64,000 bases of DNA. Source: Marixanthomonas spongiae. Lineage in GTDB: Bacteria > Bacteroidota > Bacteroidia > Flavobacteriales > Flavobacteriaceae. The notes beneath the pieces were generated by a model that had not been told where the DNA came from, made no database searches, and saw only the letters and a program-made list of their open reading frames with translations. The translations under genes were made by a program, and so were the position numbers. Each line of letters starts with the position of its first letter. Within the stretch, counting starts at the first letter, position 1. This document shows, in pieces, positions 1 to 7,643 of the stretch. The stretch spans positions 1 through 64,000 of the forward strand of contig NZ_QEHR01000005.1 in assembly GCF_003095375.1 (NCBI RefSeq), read 5' to 3'.

Positions 1-95
1 CTTTTAATGCAAAAATTAAAGCATTTAGAGCACAATTAAGAGGCGTAAGAAGAACTGAATTCTTCCTGTACAGACTTGAAAAATTATTTGCTTAA
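1..95 (+). CDS. ISAon1-like transposase, C-terminal end (cut by window start)
   Basis: The first complete codon is at 3 and an open frame runs to TAA at 93-95, giving a 30-residue tail that starts FNAKIKAF and ends FFLYRLEKLFA. From memory this is how the ISAon1-type (ISL3-related) DDE transposases common in Bacteroidota end. The rest of the element lies left of the window, so intactness cannot be judged. Its closeness to a tRNA gene and to a duplicated tRNA 3' end fits an insertion-prone spot. The family assignment rests on a short tail only. Confidence 0.65.
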   Translation, partial: FNAKIKAFRAQLRGVRRTEFFLYRLEKLFA

Positions 96-158
96 AAACT
101 CAAAAACCCAGAAAATGTTCTTGATCCAGCTTGAGGCTTTTGATGGTTTCTGAAACAA

Positions 159-186
159 AAAAGTCCGCACTATCGTGCAGACTTTT
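159..186 (-). terminator. Rho-independent terminator after the tRNA 3' remnant
   Basis: A 12-bp hairpin with one mismatch (AAAAGTCCGCAC, loop TATC, GTGCAGACTTTT) is followed on the minus strand by a run of T. It lies just past the 17-bp tRNA-like remnant at 195-211, as a normal terminator would after a tRNA gene. Confidence 0.7.
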
Positions 187-194
187 CGCTCTAA

Positions 195-211
195 GTGACC
201 TCGACAGGATT
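195..211 (-). repeat. Orphan copy of the tRNA-Arg 3' end
   Basis: These 17 bases are identical to 368-384, which is the 3' acceptor strand and half of the T-arm of the tRNA-Arg gene. The rest of a tRNA is absent to the right of it. It is either the remnant of a second tRNA-Arg copy or an attachment-site duplicate left by an integrated element. The copy has its own terminator at 159-186. Confidence 0.7.
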
Positions 212-330
212 ACTATTGTGGTCCTGATAAAATTCATTGTTGCAAATTAGAAACCACGCATCACTTAGGCGATGCTGATTTTGTATTTTACTCCCAAATT
301 TTGAGCGAGCTCAATTTCTCCATAAAACAC

Positions 331-357
331 AAAACCACGCTCTTGGGAGCGTAGTTT
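331..357 (-). terminator. tRNA-Arg terminator
   Basis: An 11-bp stem with one mismatch (332-342 with 347-357, loop TTGG) is followed on the minus strand by a T-rich stretch. It sits 11 bases past the tRNA-Arg 3' end. Confidence 0.7.
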
Positions 358-368
358 CTTAAGTGTCG

Positions 369-442
369 TGACCTCGACAGGATTCAAACCTGTAACCTTC
401 TGAGCCGTAATCAGATGCGCTATTCAGTTGCGCCACGAGGCC
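369..442 (-). tRNA. tRNA-Arg (anticodon ACG)
   Basis: The minus strand folds as a 74-nt cloverleaf. The acceptor stem GGCCTCG pairs with CGAGGTC and the discriminator is A at 369. The anticodon stem is TCTGA/TCAGA around a loop TTACGGC, which puts the anticodon ACG at 408-406. The T-arm is ACAGG/CCTGT. CCA is not encoded. ACG is normally edited to ICG and reads CGU, CGC and CGA. A terminator hairpin follows at 331-357. Confidence 0.95.
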
Positions 443-627
443 ATAATTTCCTGCGCAGGCAGGAATCTATTTTGTGATTTTCACTTTTTCAAAATTAAAC
501 TTCTTTTTACTGGTAAAAAAGAATGTTTTGATCAATACAAAGAAGAAAAATAAAACCTCCATTGTTTCGGGGTGCAAATATATTTCTTTTTACCTTTATA
601 CACAAAGCACTTTCACAAAAAATTACA
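443..627. other. Intergenic region between divergent tRNA-Arg and apt
   Basis: This AT-rich stretch holds the promoters of both divergent genes. A CCTGC/GCAGG palindrome lies at about 450-463, next to the tRNA 5' end. No TAnnTTTG match is certain. The apt reading frame is open through 562-627, but the homologous part of the protein starts only at the ATG at 628. Confidence 0.4.
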
Positions 628-1140
628 ATGGATATAGAAAAATACATTCGTGAAATCCCCGATTTCCCAAAAACAGGGGTAAACTTCAAAGATATTACCC
701 CACTTCTGGCGCACGCCGAGGCTACTGCTTTTTGTTTGGAACAATTGGCCGCTCTTACCGAAAGTCAACAAATCGACAAGGTTGTGGGCATCGAATCGCG
801 CGGATTTTTGTTTGGTACGTTGCTGGCAAAGGAGTTGAAAGCGGGTTTTGTCCCTGTCCGTAAAGGAGGGAAATTGCCGCACCATACCTTAAAACAACCC
901 TACGCACTGGAATACGGAATGGACGCGTTGGAAATCCATGAAGATGCCATAAAAAAAGGCGATAAAGTATTGTTGCACGATGATATTTTGGCTACTGGGG
1001 GCACTGCCCGCGCTGCCTGCCAGTTGATTGAAAAATTAGGCGGCGAAATCGTGCAATGTAATTTTTTAATTGAATTGGAATTTTTGAAAGGGGCAAGCAA
1101 GCTGAAATCGTACGATGTACGCTCGTTGCTCTGTTATTGA
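628..1140 (+). CDS. apt: Adenine phosphoribosyltransferase
   Basis: The product (170 aa) makes AMP from adenine and PRPP in cytoplasmic purine salvage. The N-terminal MDIEKYIREIPDFPKTGVNFKDITPLL is the usual APRT opening. The PRPP-binding loop (LLHDDILATGGTA) lies around residues 115-127, and ESRGFLFG is also typical. An upstream in-frame ATG exists at 562, but the extra 22 residues have no APRT counterpart, so I chose 628. The 3' end overlaps the small minus-strand gene by 7 bp. Confidence 0.95.
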   Translation: MDIEKYIREIPDFPKTGVNFKDITPLLAHAEATAFCLEQLAALTESQQIDKVVGIESRGFLFGTLLAKELKAGFVPVRKGGKLPHHTLKQPYALEYGMDALEIHEDAIKKGDKVLLHDDILATGGTARAACQLIEKLGGEIVQCNFLIELEFLKGASKLKSYDVRSLLCY

Positions 1141-1289
1141 TTCACGGCGTTTTTTGTTACCCACAGTTTATAGCCAAAAAGGGCCAATTGAAATTTGGAT
1201 GCCTTAGCGAGATCCACATTTTTTTTGGTATAGCTGGGCAGTAGCTTTTTGTTCAATTTGGCCAAGGTTTTAAAAAACTGCTTTTTCAT
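1134..1289 (-). CDS. Conserved small basic protein (51 aa)
   Basis: The frame starts ATG AAA AAG CAG and encodes a lysine-rich 51-residue protein (MKKQFFKTLAKLNKKL near the start, GYKLWVTKNAVNQ at the end). Similar short proteins are common in Flavobacteriaceae, sometimes labelled SsrA-binding protein although they lack the SmpB fold; I recall this and cannot check it. A second in-frame ATG at 1295 would add two residues. It is convergent with apt and overlaps its stop. Function is unknown. The charge and length suggest an RNA- or ribosome-associated peptide, which is speculative. Confidence 0.6.
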   Translation of the reverse strand: MKKQFFKTLAKLNKKLLPSYTKKNVDLAKASKFQLALFGYKLWVTKNAVNQ

Positions 1290-1302
1290 AACCATAAAGT
1301 TA

Positions 1303-1331
1303 AAAAAACCTTCCCGAAAAGGGGAAGGTTT
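1303..1331 (-). terminator. Terminator of the blaI-blaR1 operon
   Basis: A perfect 10-bp stem (1306-1315 with 1322-1331) with a 6-nt loop is followed on the minus strand by seven T. It is 21 bases past the stop of the M56 gene. Confidence 0.9.
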
Positions 1332-1352
1332 AAGAAATTTATAAGAGTTGTA

Positions 1353-3185
1353 TTACTCTCTGGTAATAATCTCAATCACGCCGTTAACTCCTTTTCCGCC
1401 ATATTTTTTCAATGCTTTTTTACCTTTTAAGACGATTACTTTTTTAATGTCTTCGGGGGCAATCTGTTTTACTTGCGGTACCGAAGTCAATTTACCATCA
1501 ACATAATACAGTGGTTCTTTATCGTTGGTGTCGCTTACCAATCCTTTTTTTTCTAAAACAGAACCGGGCTTGTTCTTGGCAATGGTCAATTTCTTTGTTT
1601 CTTCCGAAACTTCTTGTTGCGGTTGGTTTCTTTTTTTCAACCGTTGCATTTGGTATTTTGCCCGTTTTTTTTCTAGCACAGCTCGTTCTTCTTGCAGTTT
1701 GGCCATGCGTTCTTTTTGGGCTTCCATTCGTTTCTTTTGCCTAATTTCTATTTCTTCACGGCGTTCTTTCATCCGTTCTTTCATGTGTTCCATTTCTTCA
1801 TTTCTTTCCAACATCATTTCATCACGCTCTGCCATCATTTTTTGTCGCTGGGCTTCTTGTTCTTCTGTTAAAACGGTTCTTGAACTAATACCTCCGTTTT
1901 CTGAAACGGTAAGCACATAATCACTTATGGGTTGCCCGCTGCTTACACTATAATTATTGTTATTGCCGCGCGAATCGCTGAATGAAATGGAAATACCGGT
2001 TATTTCGCCTTTATTGTTACGTTTTACGTTTTTGTAATTAAAACTGGCTTTATTTTCAGTTTTCAGTTTTTGTTTATACGCTTCAAGCTCGGCATCACTG
2101 GTGTTTTTTGTAATTACAATTTTAATGGGTTTTACCGAATCTAACTGGGTTTTGCCATTTCTTTTTTCTGCTGAAAACGAGCTTGTTTTGTTCTTTTTTT
2201 CTTCAGAAGAAGCAGTTCCGCTATTTGCTGTATTCGTTGCTGTATTGTTTTTATGTGTTTCGGAAATCCCGCTGTCATTGTTTTGAACAGTAGCATCGAC
2301 CGAAGGCTTTTCAGTTTCAGAATATTGAATGTTCTCATTTACGTTAAAACCCCATAGAAACAAAGCCAAGAGTGGCGCGATGGTCACCGATTTTAATATG
2401 TTTACTTTTTTTGAATTCTTTTTATTTAACATAACAATTCGTTTTTTGATGAATGATTGATAAAAATTAGTGGTCAACGCTGGTATGGGATAAGTAGATG
2501 AGGCCTTTACCAACGCTACTTGGTATTCTTTTCTTGATGAAACTTGTGTGGCAGTTTCATTGTCTGCAATAAACTCTAAATTTTCTTCGATGCTTTTTTT
2601 GTACAACCACGCAAAAGGATTGACCCACTGAACGGCCGTGAGTAAATTTGCCAATATAATATCGATGGAATGCTTTTGATGAGCGTGTACTTTTTCGTGC
2701 TTTAAAATCATAGCAAGCTCCTTAGCTTGGTGCAAGTTGGGATTGTACACGATGTAGTTGAAGAAAGAAAAAGGCAATAGTTTTTCATCTGTTTCTATGA
2801 ATTTGAATCCATTTTTAATGGCAACGGGATGCTTTCGTAACAATAAAGAAAGCGAGTAGCATTGCTTGGCAAACCGTACTAAAAATATAGCGGTCACCAG
2901 AGCATATATAATAAGCGCAATTAACCACCAATCCGTTTGTTGCGTTGCGGTAGCCAATTGAGTTGGGATTTCTTCAGAATATGCTGCTACATCAACACTT
3001 GGAGCGGGGATGGTAATTGTTTTGTCAAACTCAATAAAGGGAAAAATAAAGGACAATAGGAGTCCGCTACCTAAAAAGAGCCTGTTGGTTGTAAAATGCG
3101 TGTCACTTTTTAAAAGTGTTGCATACACTAAGTAGAAAAGCGATAGTACAATTGCGGTTTTACCTATATATACAAGGACATCCAT
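1353..3185 (-). CDS. BlaR1-family M56 sensor metallopeptidase with plug-like tail
   Basis: A 610-aa membrane protein. N-terminal membrane segments lie at about 5-25, 36-53 and 86-104. The M56 zinc site HEKVH is at residues 163-167, with a further hydrophobic segment near 265-285. Known family members sense an envelope signal and cleave the partner BlaI-type repressor. After the membrane part comes a long charged coiled coil (about 430-515, rich in M, E, R and K). The end (YGGKGVNGVIEI) resembles the short plug motif of TonB-dependent receptors. The gene lies 1 bp past the blaI-like stop, so the two form an operon. The ligand is unknown; no beta-lactamase is nearby. Confidence 0.9.
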   Translation of the reverse strand: MDVLVYIGKTAIVLSLFYLVYATLLKSDTHFTTNRLFLGSGLLLSFIFPFIEFDKTITIPAPSVDVAAYSEEIPTQLATATQQTDWWLIALIIYALVTAIFLVRFAKQCYSLSLLLRKHPVAIKNGFKFIETDEKLLPFSFFNYIVYNPNLHQAKELAMILKHEKVHAHQKHSIDIILANLLTAVQWVNPFAWLYKKSIEENLEFIADNETATQVSSRKEYQVALVKASSTYPIPALTTNFYQSFIKKRIVMLNKKNSKKVNILKSVTIAPLLALFLWGFNVNENIQYSETEKPSVDATVQNNDSGISETHKNNTATNTANSGTASSEEKKNKTSSFSAEKRNGKTQLDSVKPIKIVITKNTSDAELEAYKQKLKTENKASFNYKNVKRNNKGEITGISISFSDSRGNNNNYSVSSGQPISDYVLTVSENGGISSRTVLTEEQEAQRQKMMAERDEMMLERNEEMEHMKERMKERREEIEIRQKKRMEAQKERMAKLQEERAVLEKKRAKYQMQRLKKRNQPQQEVSEETKKLTIAKNKPGSVLEKKGLVSDTNDKEPLYYVDGKLTSVPQVKQIAPEDIKKVIVLKGKKALKKYGGKGVNGVIEIITRE

Positions 3186-3186
3186 A

Positions 3187-3540
3187 TTATTTGTTTTCTA
3201 TTAGTTCCAAAATCTCCCGAAGCTCGGTTGCACTAATTTTTTCTTCTTTGGCAAAAAAGGAAACCATGCTTTTATAGCTGTTGTCAAAATATTTTTTAGT
3301 GGCCAAGTTCATAAAGCGTTCCGTATATTCGGCTTTACTAACAACAGGAAAATATTGATGGGTTTTCCCATAAGCTTTGTGCGATACAAACCCTTTTTCT
3401 TCCAAGTTCCTAACGATGGTCGAAACGGTATTGTAATGGTTCTTGCCGGGCAGAAGCGCAATAAGCTCTTTAACGAAGGCTTTTTCCAGTTGCCAAAGCG
3501 CCTGCATGATTTCTTCTTCTTTATTGGTGAGTCGTTCCAT
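3187..3540 (-). CDS. BlaI/MecI/CopY-family repressor
   Basis: A 117-aa winged-helix repressor. It begins MERLTNKEEEIMQALW and continues with the typical recognition region YNTVSTIVRNLEEKGFVSHKAYGKTHQYFPVV. The C-terminal part mediates dimerisation and carries the cleavage site in known relatives. An ATG three codons upstream (3549) is possible, but family alignment favours 3540. It is first in the operon with the BlaR1-type sensor. Three dyads at 3555-3599 just upstream are good candidates for its own operators. Confidence 0.93.
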   Translation of the reverse strand: MERLTNKEEEIMQALWQLEKAFVKELIALLPGKNHYNTVSTIVRNLEEKGFVSHKAYGKTHQYFPVVSKAEYTERFMNLATKKYFDNSYKSMVSFFAKEEKISATELREILELIENK

Positions 3541-3554
3541 AGAATGCAAATGTA

Positions 3555-3599
3555 TAACTATTTATTTAGTTAACAAACTATTTTTATAGTTATATAACT
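3555..3599. promoter_or_regulatory. Probable BlaI-type operators (three dyads)
   Basis: TAACTA-N6-TAGTTA (3555-3572), AACTAT-TTTT-ATAGTT (3576-3591) and AGTTATATAACT (3588-3599) lie end to end, 15 bases upstream of the repressor start. Such AT-rich dyads fit dimeric BlaI binding that blocks its own promoter. Confidence 0.65.
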
Positions 3600-3795
3600 G
3601 AAATTTTAGTTTATTGGTGTTTTTTTAGTTGGTAGTGGATATCCCTAAACCCCAAAAATTTATACTGTAATTCGTACATCCCATTCCATATTTTTCATTC
3701 TTACTTTCCATTTTGCATTTACCATTTCGTATTTCGGAAATCGTATTACGTACTTCATATTTCATTTTAGTATCTTCGCACGGTAAAAAAACACT

Positions 3796-4758
3796 ATGGG
3801 AATTTCATTGCTTTTTGTCTTTCTAGGATTATTATTATTGGTTATTGGAGGGGAGTTTTTGGTGCGTTCTTCGGTTGCTTTGTCATTTAAGCTGAAGTTA
3901 TCAAAAATGGTGATTGGCTTGACGGTGGTTTCTTTTGCCACCTCGGCACCCGAACTTTTGGTGAGCGTACAAGCAGCCCTTACCGGCTTTAGCGATATTT
4001 CCCTGGGGAACGTCATTGGTTCCAACATTGCCAACATTGGCTTGGTGCTGGGCATTACGGCCGTTATTGCACCTTTGACCATAGACCGTGATTTCTATAA
4101 ATTCAATTGGCCGGTGATGATGCTGCTGTCGATCGCCTTGTATTTTTTACTGAAAAGCGGCAATCAAATAGACCGCTTGGAAGGGGGTGTCCTGCTTGCT
4201 TTACTGGGGGTGTATTTGTTTTTGCTGATACGCCGCGCCCGGAAACAAGAAAAATCGAAACCCGTGGATGAAAGCATAGACGATGGGCTTTCAAAAACCT
4301 CCGGCTTTAAAATAATAATCTGGTTGTTGTTGGGCGGTTTTGGCCTTTGGGGCGGTAGTGAGCTTTTGGTTACCGGAGCGGTCGATATGGCTGAGGCCCT
4401 TGGCGTTACCGAACGGGTGATCGCCGTGACCATGATCGCCGTGGGCACGAGCGTTCCTGAACTGGCCGCTTCGGTCATTGCGGCCTTAAAGAAAGAAAAA
4501 GCCATCTCGCTGGGCAATTTAATTGGGTCCAATATTTTTAACATTGCTTCGGTTTTGGGCATTACGGCACTTATACAGCCCATTGCCGTTAAAAGCAAGG
4601 AAATTTTGACCAACGATATTTTTTGGATGTTGGGTTTTGCCGCCATATTGATTCCATTGGCATTTATTCCGAAGAAATTTGAACTGGGAAGGTACAAAGG
4701 ACTCTTGATCGCAATCGCCTACGCCGTGTTCATCAGTCTTGCTTTTTTGGAAAAGTAA
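3796..4758 (+). CDS. Ca2+/Na+ exchanger (CaCA family, YrbG-like)
   Basis: A 320-aa inner-membrane antiporter with ten predicted helices in two inverted repeats. Each repeat carries the alpha motif of the family: LGNVIGSNIANIGLVLG near residues 70-90 and LGNLIGSNIFNIASVLG near 237-255, plus two copies of the TSAPEL/TSVPEL signature. It exchanges Ca2+ for Na+ or K+ across the inner membrane. A weak -7 box (TATCTTCG, 3771-3778) precedes it. It is a single gene, with a 285-bp gap to glnN. Confidence 0.93.
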   Translation: MGISLLFVFLGLLLLVIGGEFLVRSSVALSFKLKLSKMVIGLTVVSFATSAPELLVSVQAALTGFSDISLGNVIGSNIANIGLVLGITAVIAPLTIDRDFYKFNWPVMMLLSIALYFLLKSGNQIDRLEGGVLLALLGVYLFLLIRRARKQEKSKPVDESIDDGLSKTSGFKIIIWLLLGGFGLWGGSELLVTGAVDMAEALGVTERVIAVTMIAVGTSVPELAASVIAALKKEKAISLGNLIGSNIFNIASVLGITALIQPIAVKSKEILTNDIFWMLGFAAILIPLAFIPKKFELGRYKGLLIAIAYAVFISLAFLEK

Positions 4759-4912
4759 AAAATTGACCCGTTCCCCGATGTTTTCAGCAACTCCTCCCTA
4801 ATGGTTGAGCCTTCTTATACTTTCTTATTTCCGTAAAAAACACTTTTACAAGATGCTTTCGTAGCGTTCTTCGGAAAAAAAACAACACACGAAATTACTT
4901 CATAAAAAAAAT

Positions 4913-5011
4913 CACCCCCCTAAAATTAAGGGGTTGTGAACATTTTAAGTATGTTTTTTAATAAGTTAACATTAAAATTATGGGGGTGTAAAAAAATAAA
5001 AACTATTTTTG
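4913..5011 (+). promoter_or_regulatory. glnN promoter region with CACCCCC/GGGGGTG inverted repeat
   Basis: CACCCCC (4913-4919) and GGGGGTG (4982-4988) form an inverted repeat whose right arm lies 16-22 bases upstream of a TATTTTTG -7 box (5004-5011). A smaller hairpin (CCCCT/AGGGG) lies beside the left arm. The rest of 4759-5043 shows no gene. Nitrogen control of glnN is likely in general, but the regulator is not identified. Confidence 0.5.
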
Positions 5012-5043
5012 CGCCATTCTAACTTTAAATAAAAGACTGTTGT

Positions 5044-7230
5044 ATGTCAACGTTACGATTTTACGCCATTAAAGAAACCTTTAACAGAAGACCTGTAGAG
5101 GTAAAAGAACCGGAACGCCGTTCGGCCATTTTCGGACAAAACGTTTTTAACGAGACTGCCATGCGGCAATACCTCACAAAAACGTCTTACAATAGTGTGA
5201 TGGACGCTATTGAGACCGGAAAAAAAATAGAGCGCAGTGTAGCCGATCACATTTCCACCGGAATGAAGGAATGGGCCATCGCAAAAGGGGCCACGCACTA
5301 TACACACTGGTTTCAACCTTTGACCGGCGCAACTGCCGAAAAGCACGACGCTTTTTTTGAAACCATAGACAATGGGCAGAGCATTGAAAAATTTGGCGGT
5401 CAGCAATTGGTGCAACAAGAACCCGATGCATCCAGCTTTCCGCACGGTGGCATTAGGAACACATTCGAAGCCCGCGGGTACACCGCTTGGGATCCTACTT
5501 CGCCTGCTTTCCTGTATGGCACCACTTTGTGTATTCCTACGGTGTTCGTTTCTTACACTGGAGAGGCACTGGACTACAAAACGCCCTTGTTGCGGGCGTT
5601 GCAAACCGTAGATCAAGCCGCGACCGCAGTAGCAAAATATTTCGATAAAAACGTTACCAAAGTAAGTGCTACCCTGGGCTGGGAGCAGGAGTATTTTCTT
5701 ATCGACAAGGCCTTGGCACTTTCCCGTCCAGATATCATGCTTTCTGGACGTACCTTATTGGGGCATTCCTCACCAAAAGGACAACAGTTGGACGACCATT
5801 ACTTTGGTTCTATCCCCTTGCGTGTCCTTAATTATATGCGGGACCTGGAAACCGAATGCATGCTATTGGGCATCCCCGTAAAAACACGGCATAACGAAGT
5901 GGCGCCCAACCAGTTTGAACTGGCCCCCATTTTTGAAGAGACCAACCTGGCCGTGGACCACAACTCGTTGTTGATGGATTTAATGGACAAGGTAGCAGAC
6001 CGCCACAACTTTAAGGTCTTACTGCACGAAAAACCTTTTGCTGGCGTAAACGGCAGCGGGAAGCACAACAACTGGTCGTTGGCCACAAATACCGGCGTTA
6101 ATTTGTTGGGTCCCGGCACCACGCCCATGAAAAATCTTCAGTTTTTAACCTTCTTCATCAACACCTTAAAAGCAGTAAACGATCACGAAGAATTATTGCG
6201 GGCGTCCATTGCCGGGGCGAGCAACGATCACCGTTTGGGAGCAAACGAAGCCCCGCCGGCCATTATTTCAGCATTTATTGGCAGTCAATTGACCGATGTG
6301 CTGGACGAGCTTGAAAAAGTGACCGACGGCAAACTGTCGCCACAGGAAAAAACCGATCTTAAATTGAACGTAGTGGGTAAAATCCCTGAAATATTGATGG
6401 ACAATACCGATAGGAACCGTACCTCGCCCTTTGCCTTTACCGGCAATAAGTTTGAGTTCCGTGCCGTGGGCTCCACCGCAAACTGCGCCAACCCCATGAC
6501 CGTGCTAAACGCCATTGTTGCCAAGCAGTTGTTTAACTTCAAGGAAAAAGTGGACGGTTTGATCAAAGGCAAGAAAATGAAGAAAGACGATGCTATTTTC
6601 AACGTATTGCGGGAATATATAAAAGATTCCAAGCGCATCCGTTTTGAAGGCGATGGCTATGGTGACGCTTGGGAAAAAGAAGCCAAAAAACGAGGTTTGA
6701 GCAATAACAAAACCACTCCTGAGGCACTAAAGGCCAGAATTTCCAAAAAATCGATTGCCCTTTTTGAAGACCTTAATATAATGAGCAAGGTTGAAATTGA
6801 AGCCCGCCACGAAATAGAGATGGAAGAATATGCCATGCGCATCCAGATTGAAGGTCGGGTGCTGGGCGATATCGCCAGGAACCACATTATCCCCATCGCC
6901 ATTCAATACCAAAACATCCTTATTGAGAATGTGAGGGGGTTGAAGGATATTTATAAAGATGACTTCGAGAAATATGGCGGGGAACAATTGATTCTTGTTG
7001 AAAAAATATCGCACCATATTGAAAGCATCAATAAAGGGATTACCAGTATGATCAACGAACGGAAAACGGCCAATAAGATAGCAGATGCCGAAAAACGCGC
7101 TAAAGCCTATTGCAATAAGGTAAAACCGTACTTTGAAACCATACGCTACCACTGTGACAAACTAGAGCTTTTGGTCGATGACGAGATTTGGCCTATGACC
7201 AAATACCGAGAGCTTTTGTTTACAAAATAA
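5044..7230 (+). CDS. glnN: Glutamine synthetase type III
   Basis: At 728 aa this is the long GSIII class typical of Bacteroidota, which makes glutamine from glutamate, ammonia and ATP in the cytoplasm. Recognisable parts are the GSIII N-terminal region (FGQNVFNETAMRQYL), the Glu-box GWEQEYFLID, the substrate region RHNEVAPNQFELAPIFEETNLAVDHN, GSGKHNNWS, and the nucleotide-binding region DRNRTSPFAFTGNKFEFRAVGS. A long C-terminal helical part completes the class III fold. ATG at 5044 lies 33 bases past the -7 box. A strong terminator follows. Confidence 0.97.
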   Translation: MSTLRFYAIKETFNRRPVEVKEPERRSAIFGQNVFNETAMRQYLTKTSYNSVMDAIETGKKIERSVADHISTGMKEWAIAKGATHYTHWFQPLTGATAEKHDAFFETIDNGQSIEKFGGQQLVQQEPDASSFPHGGIRNTFEARGYTAWDPTSPAFLYGTTLCIPTVFVSYTGEALDYKTPLLRALQTVDQAATAVAKYFDKNVTKVSATLGWEQEYFLIDKALALSRPDIMLSGRTLLGHSSPKGQQLDDHYFGSIPLRVLNYMRDLETECMLLGIPVKTRHNEVAPNQFELAPIFEETNLAVDHNSLLMDLMDKVADRHNFKVLLHEKPFAGVNGSGKHNNWSLATNTGVNLLGPGTTPMKNLQFLTFFINTLKAVNDHEELLRASIAGASNDHRLGANEAPPAIISAFIGSQLTDVLDELEKVTDGKLSPQEKTDLKLNVVGKIPEILMDNTDRNRTSPFAFTGNKFEFRAVGSTANCANPMTVLNAIVAKQLFNFKEKVDGLIKGKKMKKDDAIFNVLREYIKDSKRIRFEGDGYGDAWEKEAKKRGLSNNKTTPEALKARISKKSIALFEDLNIMSKVEIEARHEIEMEEYAMRIQIEGRVLGDIARNHIIPIAIQYQNILIENVRGLKDIYKDDFEKYGGEQLILVEKISHHIESINKGITSMINERKTANKIADAEKRAKAYCNKVKPYFETIRYHCDKLELLVDDEIWPMTKYRELLFTK

Positions 7231-7263
7231 CATTAACAAAACTTTAACACTTTAAAATAAAGG

Positions 7264-7305
7264 TCGTTCAAAAGCTGAAATTTGGTTTTTGAACGATTTT
7301 TTTTT
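7264..7305 (+). terminator. glnN terminator
   Basis: TCGTTCAAAA pairs with TTTTTGAACGA across a loop of about 12 nt and is followed by nine T. Confidence 0.88.
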
Positions 7306-7643
7306 GTGTACGTCCTTTCGCATTAATTATTTTAATAGGAAAATTCTTACAATCAATTTGAGTTTTAAATACGTACGTGTTAACACTTAGTTGTGATTGT
7401 GTTTTTTTTCGCAACTTTGGGATGTGTTTCAAAAGGGACTGAACACTGAAACGCAACTCCTCACTATAAGTCCCAAAACCGAATTTAAATAATACTGTAT
7501 TGTATAATAGCCGTTTAGTAGAACGGATGTTATGTTGACTGAAATAAATATTTTGGTCCATACAGAAAAGTACCACATATTGAGAGCCAATATGTGTCAT
7601 ATTCAAACCAATATAAATCAATTAGTAACTAAATTTTTAAATT
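7306..7643 (+). promoter_or_regulatory. Long leader upstream of the curli operon
   Basis: The 338-bp gap carries no gene. Its main feature is the perfect 9-bp inverted repeat at 7574-7596. No clear TAnnTTTG box was found, so the start of transcription is uncertain. The length suggests regulated expression. Confidence 0.4.
7574..7596. promoter_or_regulatory. CACATATTG-N5-CAATATGTG dyad before csgA-like gene
   Basis: A perfect 9-bp inverted repeat with a 5-nt centre ends 47 bases upstream of the curlin start codon. It may be an operator or a hairpin in the mRNA leader. Confidence 0.6.

Noticed and set aside
562-627. Longer apt with start at 562
   Set aside because: The 22 extra residues are unlike any APRT N-terminus and lie in an AT-rich promoter area.
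4164-4697. 177-codon minus-strand frame inside the exchanger gene
   Set aside because: Shadow of a well-supported membrane transporter with both family motifs.
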